A stretch of 13,743 bases of DNA from Echinostoma caproni. Lineage: Eukaryota > Platyhelminthes > Trematoda > Plagiorchiida > Echinostomatidae. This document shows, in pieces, positions 7,230 through 13,743 of the stretch. Below the pieces are notes generated by a model that did no database searches, was not told the DNA's origin, and saw nothing but the letters and a program-made list of their open reading frames with translations. Position numbers and translations under genes: made by a program. The stretch spans positions 18,477 to 32,219 of the forward strand of contig UZAN01045527.1 of the NCBI GenBank assembly GCA_900618425.1. Reading direction: 5' to 3'. Each line of letters opens with the position of its first letter. Position 1 is the stretch's first letter.

Positions 7230-10200
7230 ATGACATTGACTATGCACAAATCCCGGAACCTGATTATCCTAATCAGTCCACAACCACATTTTGTGATAGT
7301 TCTTTTTCTATTCATTTTACTAAAAACCAATTTGTCCAGCCACGTGGTACGATCGCAAAAATCTTCCCGTTCCACCCGAACCAGCTCGGATCAGTTTCGT
7401 GTGAATTTCAATCTGCCAGACGAATTGCCCGCGAATCATTTTATCGGAAACATTCCATCCCAATTGCCAATTTTCCCGTTTCGTACGGAAATGGATTTGA
7501 GTGTGAGCACCACACTGATCGATAAGTTCAATTTGGCCTCCCGTCTGTTACGCACGACGGACTCGGGAGATTTGTACACTTTGGCCGCAATTGATCGGGA
7601 CAATCGGGAACAGTTGTGTGGCCCGTTAAATTGTTGTCGACTAATCGTGTGCAATTTCACCGTGGACGTGTTATTCGTGCATCCGAAACTGAACGATGTC
7701 ACCGTGCATGTGAGCTTGCAAATGCATGATTCCAATGATAATCGACCACAGTTTGCTCAGCCAACCTATTCGCTGTGGATTGCCGAAGACAATGGTTTGA
7801 TGTCCAGAGAAGAACAACGTGCAACGAGACAGTTGTACGAGGTGCCAGCCGCTCACGATCTGGACTCAGATCCGAACGGAATTGTTCAATACAGGTTGAC
7901 CGGACACCCGATAGCGGTTTCCACATTCCAACTCTACAGTAACGTATCTCAAGGACAGCTCAGTTTGGGTGTACGTTCCGGAGTCACACTGGATTATGAG
8001 ACACTGGGCGAGCGTATTTTCAAACTGACAATTGAGGCTATAGACGGGGGTCAACCGGCTCATACCACACAGATGTTATTGATCATTCATGTCACAGACT
8101 TGAATGACAATCGTCCGGTGTTTGATAAACCTACTGACAGTATTCAATTGGCCGAGAACAGTGTTCCAGAGAAACCGATATACGTCGTTCACGCCACCGA
8201 TGCCGATTCGGATGATAACGCCCTGATTCGATACACGTTTGCATTGGGCAATCCGAACGTGCCACTGACCCTGCTAGATCACTTCAGTTTTCATCCCACC
8301 ACAGGACAACTGCGATTACGTAAAGCTTTGGATTATGAAATCTATGCTCAGCGACATATTGAGCTACGTTTCGTCGCCCAGGACGCGGGCAGTCCACCAT
8401 TGTCATCCACTATGAAACTGATGATCCGGGTCACCGATGTGAATGATAATGCACCACAACTTGTGGTACAAACCAATCGTACAATTCTGGAACATACCGG
8501 GCCCGGACAATTGGCTCTACGGTTGATGGTTCGCGATTTGGACGAGATATCTCGACAAACTGTGTGTTGTGAAGCCAACCCGAATCAGTCGGTGCCGCTG
8601 CGTCTGGAAGCCTCGTCAGACGGCACAATTTTCAGTATTTTCACCACAAGTAGCATAGACCACGAACAGTACCCGCAGTTGCAATACGGATTGACCTGCG
8701 TTGATAGTGCTGAACCAAGACAGATTATTCAATTCACACTCACAGTCGACATAGAGGATATAAATGATAATGCTCCGATTTTTCGATTCCCAGTAAACTC
8801 CGGGTCTTCGGATCAGTACAATATCACGGTAAGTGAAGGTGAACCTGTGAATAAACTGATCCTAATTGTCACCGCCGAGGATGCGGACAGTGGCGAATTC
8901 GGCAAAGTTACCTATAGTTTGTTTGACGTACGAAGACCAACTGGACATCACAAACCGGATCGTCCAGTGATCAGTTTCAAGAAGTATTTTAAAATAGATC
9001 CGGATACGGGGAGCATATTTCTGACAAAACGGCTAGACTATGAGTTGACAGATAGTATTCTGTTTGGAGTGATGGCTAAAGACGGACCGGTGGGACAAGA
9101 AAGCGGGCGTAAAACAGCCACTGCTCTGGTCTTGGTCACTATTTTGGACATAAATGACAACGCGCCCCGATTGGAAAGCGCACATCATATTGATGTAGTC
9201 GAGCATAGCCCCGTGGGAACCAATTTGGGATTGATACGGTTCTCTGATCCGGATACAGGATCCGGGGGCCAACTGACAGTTCGCGGACTGTTACCCGATA
9301 CGAATAGCGGCGGACTGAATCAGTCCGTTTCCGAGCTAATCACTACTCAGGTTTATCATAGCGAGGACTATTTCAAATTGACAGACGATCTACAACTGGT
9401 CACGATTCGTACCATCGATCGTGAACTGACACCTTGGTTTCTTGTACGAATTGTGGCCGTGGACCACGGAGATCCGATTCAACTGGCCACAACTGCAACT
9501 GTGACAATCAATGTCATCGATATCAATGATCACAGTCCGATTGTACGCAGTCCGAAACCGAACTCCACTGTCACTCACACTCCGATCAATGTGGATGATG
9601 TGACGAAACTGACACTGAATCGGATTCAATCAGGCAATACTCTCAGTGTGGAAACTACCTCAAGCGCAAAACTCATTGACCTCGTTCAAATGGATAGTGA
9701 AAATGCAGACCAAATTTTACAGGCACATGTATCCAGTCCGATATTGTACCATATCCATGCTGAGGATGCGGATGCGGGCGAGAACTCGCGTATTTCCTAC
9801 TTTTTACAACCGGGATGCAATGGAACGGAATATTTTCATATTGAACCAACCACTGGCTATGTACGCAATCGTTTACGGAGACAGATGCGCGCAAAAGGTG
9901 AACGTTATCTGACGGCAGAGCATATTGCCTGGATACCCCAAACAGGATACTATTTGTTCTGTATCCGACTAACCGATCACGGAAAACCACCATTAAGTAG
10001 TATTTCGAACTTTTGGCTTAATGTGACCCCGGCCATATCAAAAGCAATGATCAATGCAATGTGGCCAGCTGATTCAGCCGAGTATGCTACGATTGGCAGC
10101 TCAACGCATATCGATCGATGGGCTACAGTGACCGGATTTGACAGACGGAATCTGACTGCTTTGATTGATCTAGACCCAATGTGGACTCGGGCAGATATCA

Positions 10201-11030
10201 GNGTGAGTAACATTGTCATCTCCTTGATGGTAGCTGTGTTTGCTCTCACCCTGATCTGTGCCCTGACAGCATCTATTCTATGGGCACATTCAAAACATCG
10301 ACGACGAAGTCAACTACGTGATCGAACCACACCGTCGTCGAGGGAGAACACAACCTCGATTGGACTGCGACAAAGTGTTACACATGACGAAATGCTTAAA
10401 CGCGACTCTGTCCAAATAGATGGCGTGATAGATCCGTTGTTGAACGAAAAGAACAGCACAAGTTCTGGGGTTAGACTGTCCATGGATTATGGCTGCCCAG
10501 ATGCACGTATTGTTCAAAACCCCTCGCCGCTCATCTCGGCCTATATACCCGGGGACGGAGAGGAGCGGGAGAACAGAGCCGTAGCCGCAGCCACAGCCGC
10601 GACAAAAGCGTGTTCCTGTGCACACTCACAACAATCCGCTACACCACTGTGTGATTTGATCCCGATCACAGACCACCCGCAACTTCGATGGCATCCGGCC
10701 AGCATTGCCCTGGCCTCCAGCTGTTTGGCCAGCACAAGTAACACATTTCCCAATCCGGTTATCAGCGATATCTGTGCGGTTCGTCTCACTCCGACCTGTT
10801 TGGCCGAGTTGGCCACACAGACGGATAGGAATTTGCAACACTCTTGCTCACCTCAATCCTCATCATCCCCGGGCCCACGAACGCCGCCACCACCACCACC
10901 ACCACAACAACAACAACAACAGCAACAAACATCTATACTCCCCCGGAGGTCATCAGCCACCGTGAATGTGATCGAGTCTCCCACATTGTCACTGCTGGAC
11001 GCACACCCAGTGAATTCTACTGGTCATACA
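7230..11030 (+). CDS. protocadherin-like adhesion receptor, seven cadherin repeats (large first coding exon)
   Basis: Type I membrane protein for calcium-dependent cell-cell adhesion or signalling. The first in-frame ATG is 7230, after an in-frame stop at 7119. ATG 7242 has A at -3 and is an alternative start. Residues from 7230: hydrophobic signal segment about 20-31. EC1 carries the protocadherin-type IDRDNREQLCG stretch. Repeat-end calcium motifs are DSNDNRP (167), DLNDNRP (290), DVNDNAP (403), DINDNAP (510), DINDNAP (640) and DINDHSP (764). A roughly 65-residue linker follows, then a degenerate seventh repeat with DADAGEN (846) and no terminal DxNDN, as is usual next to the membrane. LDYE or equivalent sits in the middle of most repeats. 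EC4 has a weak DxD calcium site. The transmembrane helix is about 995-1019, followed by HRRR. The tail contains Pro7-Gln8 (1219-1233). The frame runs on to a stop at 11100-11102, but ACA|GTAAGT at 11031 is a strong phase-0 donor, so I end the exon at 11030 (1267 codons). Base 10202 is N (Ser or Arg). Seven repeats fit the delta-protocadherin plan. Confidence 0.9.
10884..10928 (+). repeat. (CCN)7(CAR)8 tract encoding Pro7-Gln8
   Basis: A trinucleotide microsatellite inside the cytoplasmic-tail coding region, in frame, giving seven prolines then eight glutamines. The proline codons are mostly CCA, and the glutamine codons are CAA with one CAG. Such tracts change length in whole codons. Proline-rich runs can bind SH3, WW or EVH1 domains, but the specific partner is unknown. 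Confidence 0.9.
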
Positions 11031-11316
11031 GTAAGTTTTTGGTTGTTCTTTCTGTCGTATGAACAAGGTGTTTCCGTAGATTCTGAACCCAAATCGCATT
11101 AATCTCAATTTATTGCTGCTTACTGATTCAGTGATTTTATTGATTCAATGAACATGATACCTATCAGACAACTGATTCTATTCACGTTTTATTAACATGT
11201 GATAGCTTTTCGTGATAACAAAATTTGGGTCACATTTTGTGCAACAATTTGGAAAAGACAATAACTAGTCACATGATTATTTCTGTTGCTATTCTGATGG
11301 GTTGTGCTCTTTACAG
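11031..11316 (+). other. probable intron 1 of the coding region
   Basis: Bounded by GTAAGT at 11031 and by a TGCTCTTTACAG acceptor ending at 11316. It interrupts the frame in phase 0 (after codon ACA). It is AT-rich, and the exon frame continued into it meets a stop after 23 codons of composition unlike the tail (VSFWLFFLSYEQG). Confidence 0.6.
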
Positions 11317-11505
11317 TATCGAAATTTATACACAACCCCGTGTGCAATCAACGGTCCAATCAATCAACTGGATCCTGACTTGAGGTGCCCTCCTCTCGGT
11401 AGCATGTATCCATCTGATCACATTATGGTTTTACAAATCACGTTTATCAGCAGTCGTAGGCGAAAATCAGTAAGCCCATGCGAGATCTCATCGATTCGGT
11501 CCTAA
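11317..11505 (+). CDS. candidate second coding exon of the protocadherin tail
   Basis: Following the acceptor at 11315-11316, the phase-0 frame reads YRNLYTTPCAINGPINQLDP and stays open to TAA at 11503-11505. Its first part is polar and proline-containing like the preceding tail. A possible donor, TCA|GTAAGC at 11470, is also in phase 0. The exon may therefore end at 11469 (51 codons), with further exons beyond the window or downstream of the retrotransposon, or it may be the terminal exon ending at 11505. No convincing poly(A) signal follows 11505, which slightly favours an additional exon. Frame continuity and splice sites support this call. No domain is recognised. Confidence 0.45.
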   Translation, partial: YRNLYTTPCAINGPINQLDPDLRCPPLGSMYPSDHIMVLQITFISSRRRKSVSPCEISSIRS

Positions 11506-11787
11506 CAAACACACCTTCCATGTGAAGTAATCAGAGGTCAACTTCTGGTGAAGGCTGTAATGCACCCACCACTCAACCCATCCCTACACACACACACACA
11601 CACACACACTTCCCAAATGCCGAATAATCTGAATGATCAGATGGATTTACAATCAATCGTGTAATAACTGTGACTCCGGACTCAAAATGAAGTCCAGTAA
11701 TCCGCATTTTATCAATCCACGAGTCAGTGATCTCCGTATTAAGTGATCTTTATGCATATATCAGTGCGCTGTACCGCGTTGGCATGA
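11506..11787. other. non-coding, 3' flank or intron of the protocadherin gene
   Basis: No coding frame is recognised. It contains the CA microsatellite at 11586-11609. It lies between the candidate second exon and the retrotransposon relic. Confidence 0.4.
11586..11609 (+). repeat. (AC)n microsatellite
   Basis: Twelve uninterrupted AC dinucleotides. This is the second CA/AC run in the window and flanks the gene on its 3' side. Confidence 0.85.
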
Positions 11788-13681
11788 TTACAGATCACTA
11801 CCGACGAGCTTCGTCTTCGGTTTTCGTTTGTATTCTGTTGTCAGACGGTTAAGACTAACACCCCAGGTTTTGATGATGGAGTTGAAACATTGGGTGTGGG
11901 AATCTCGGGTGATATCCGACGATGTCCTAGGAAAACAGGCGTAAATGAGATAATTAAGGAATCTGATGGTACACTGATTCACGAACAGCAACGCCGTCTT
12001 GATCGATGGGCTGAACATTGCGAGGCCCAGTTTAACTGGCCCCCATCGACATGTGAACAATCACCATTCACCGCGACTGCGCAAATTCTGCCATTCGATG
12101 TCAGTCCTCCATCTAAAATGAAGGTTTCCCGGGAAATAAGCTATCTCAAAAGGCATAAAACCTCGGCCCAGACGAGCTGTCCCCATCCGTTGTTAAGAAC
12201 GGAGGATTAGCATTGGTTTTCGAGTTAACAAAACTCCAGGGCTCAGTGTGAGACAGGGAAGAGGTTTCAACGGAATGGTGTGAATCGGTGATCCAACCGA
12301 TTTACAAGAAAGGTGACAGATCCTCTTTTGAAAACCATAGAGGAATTTGTTTAATCAACATCGTCTCTAAACTTCTCACTGGCATCATAATCCGCCGATT
12401 GTCTGCCGCACATGGACGGTGCACGCGTGAGAACCAGGCTGTTTTTAGACCTGGTCGAGGTTGTATCGACCGCATCTTCACTCTCGTCAACCTCTGGAGC
12501 ACCGACAGTCTTTTCGTAGACCTACCATCTCTATCTTCCTGCATCTCAAAGAGGCTTTCGACTCAGTCGACCGCTCTAAACTCTGGTGCTGCCTTTCTCT
12601 GAAAGGTGTGTCTGAGAAGTTAATTTTAATATTATGATCTCCTTATACTGATAACCGAAGTCGAGTCCGGGCTTACGGTACTTTTTCGCCCGAGTTCACC
12701 AAGGAAAGTGGTGTTCGTCAGGGTTGCCCTCTTTCTCCTTTTCTATTTAACTTTGTTATAGATTTGATTATGGAAACAGCCCTATTCTTGTGTGAGGATA
12801 GCGGCATCGATTTTCTTCCAGGTGGCAGGATGTCTGATCTAGAGTATGCAGACGACATTGTGCTACTAAGTGAAGATCCAGGTAAGTTACAAGCTTTTCT
12901 AGAAAGTCTGATTGCTAGTGTGTCCATCTTCGGTATGTGTTTTGCACCTTCAAAGTGTAAAATGTTGCTACAAGACTGGGTTGGTCCAGCACCGCGGCTC
13001 ACTCTAACTGGGGAAGTAATAGAGCAGGTGGATAAGTTTTGTTATCTGGGCATCTACATTTCACCCAATGGACGCATCACAGATGAAGTATCAGCTCACA
13101 TACAGAAGGTCAGTTTGGCATTTGCCAACTTGAGACATCTGTGGCACCGTCGCAACATCCGGCTGTCTGTGAAGGGTCGAGTATATGCTGCAGCAGTTCG
13201 GCCAGTTCTGCTTTACGGCACAGAGACTTGGTCATCACGGGAAAAGAATAAAAATAGATTGTCGGTGTTCGAACACCGATGTCTACGTTGCATTGCACCA
13301 GTCTGGTGGGGAAACCGGACGAGCAATGCCGAGGTTAGATGTAGACTTTTAGGTAATCGCGGTCGTCCACAGGTAGTCGACCTCCATAGACTACGCTGGT
13401 TGGGACATGTGCTACGCATGTCACCCGATAGGTTGCCACAGCGAGTAATGCTTGGTGAGGCAAATAGCGGTTGGAAAAATGAAGGGCGGTCAAGCTAAGA
13501 CAGCAGCTAAGGCTGGCATGAGGGTGGGAAAACTCTAACCAGGAGACTAACTCACATAGGGCCCGTTAGGCACCCTGGATGGGGGCCCAGAGATCATGGT
13601 CACCGATGGTTAGAGACACTGAACGATATGGCTGGGTGTCGCAAACAGTGGTACTCATGCATCTACTCATTATTCTTGTAA
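11788..13681 (+). pseudogene. non-LTR retrotransposon (RTE-like) reverse transcriptase, truncated and inactivated
   Basis: The reconstructed reading frame follows a non-LTR RT from just before the fingers to the C terminus. Signatures include DRWAEHCEAQFNWPP (11988-12050 region), PIYKKGDRSSFENHRGI (from 12297), QAVFRPGRGCIDRIFTL, FLHLKEAFDSVD (12536-12571), GVRQGCPLSPFLFNF (from 12710), YADDIVLLS (12845-12871), CYLGIYISPNG, VLLYGTETW and LHRLRWLGHVLRM. After formal stops it continues GWGPRD to TAA at 13679-13681. Breaks: a frame change near 12166, TGA 12249, a frame change near 12499, TGA 12635, TAA 13496 and TAA 13508. The motif A catalytic Asp (FLDLK) is His at 12542-12544, while both motif C Asp residues remain. 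The AP-type endonuclease domain is missing, so it is 5'-truncated, as is common for these elements. The frame is open from 11788 but recognisable only from about 11900. The 3' terminus lies near or beyond the window edge. RTE is the likeliest clade by its C-terminal region. CR1 is not excluded. Confidence 0.85.
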
Positions 13682-13743
13682 ATTCGGTCTATGAAAATGT
13701 GCTATTTGCCGGTTGAATCTAATTATTCTAATCACCATTCTGC
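13682..13743. other. 3' tail of the retrotransposon or its flank
   Basis: AT-rich sequence after the element's last stop. No tandem-repeat tail or poly(A), which would mark the 3' end of the insertion, is visible before the window ends. Confidence 0.4.

Noticed and set aside
7178..7525. 115-codon ORF overlapping the protocadherin in another frame
   Set aside because: Shadow of the real coding frame. It starts at TTG and has no domain.
12764..13498. Intact 244-codon host gene
   Set aside because: It is the uninterrupted piece between two stops of the decayed reverse transcriptase. The same frame continues upstream and downstream with element sequence.

Overview
The window looks like nuclear DNA of a flatworm, most probably a digenean trematode (fluke). 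The evidence is an intron-poor exon of several kilobases encoding a protocadherin, tRNA-derived short repeats, a decayed non-LTR retrotransposon whose C-terminal region reads like the abundant fluke endonuclease-reverse transcriptase elements, and a fragment resembling a Penelope-like element. There are no bacterial gene signatures. The species cannot be named from the sequence alone.

Layout. Positions 1-7000 are non-coding, repeat-bearing DNA. They hold a frameshifted Penelope-like reverse-transcriptase scrap (345-527), a tRNA-derived SINE on the minus strand (about 1799-1914), a hairpin-rich patch (2272-2373), a C-rich tract with strong G-quadruplex potential on the minus strand (2945-2972), several kilobases with no recognisable gene, and a composite fold-back repeat (6311-6656). 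The fold-back repeat has two tRNA-like units pointing away from each other, each bounded by short inverted repeats.

Positions 7008-11505 carry the only convincing host gene, a plus-strand protocadherin. A likely 3' splice site (7006-7007) precedes a 5' leader with a CA microsatellite. One long exon (ATG 7230 to a splice donor at 11031) encodes a signal peptide, seven extracellular cadherin repeats, one transmembrane helix and most of a cytoplasmic tail with a Pro7-Gln8 tract. A candidate second exon starts at 11317. The product would be a calcium-dependent cell-adhesion receptor of the plasma membrane.

Positions 11788-13743 hold a 5'-truncated, multiply broken non-LTR retrotransposon (RTE-like) in the same orientation. 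It carries two frameshifts, several stops and a substitution of the motif A catalytic aspartate, so it is a fossil. The window ends inside or just after its 3' end.

The region therefore reads as one adhesion-receptor gene in repeat-rich fluke chromatin. No multi-gene system is visible. The least conventional structure is the divergent tRNA-like fold-back element at 6311-6656.
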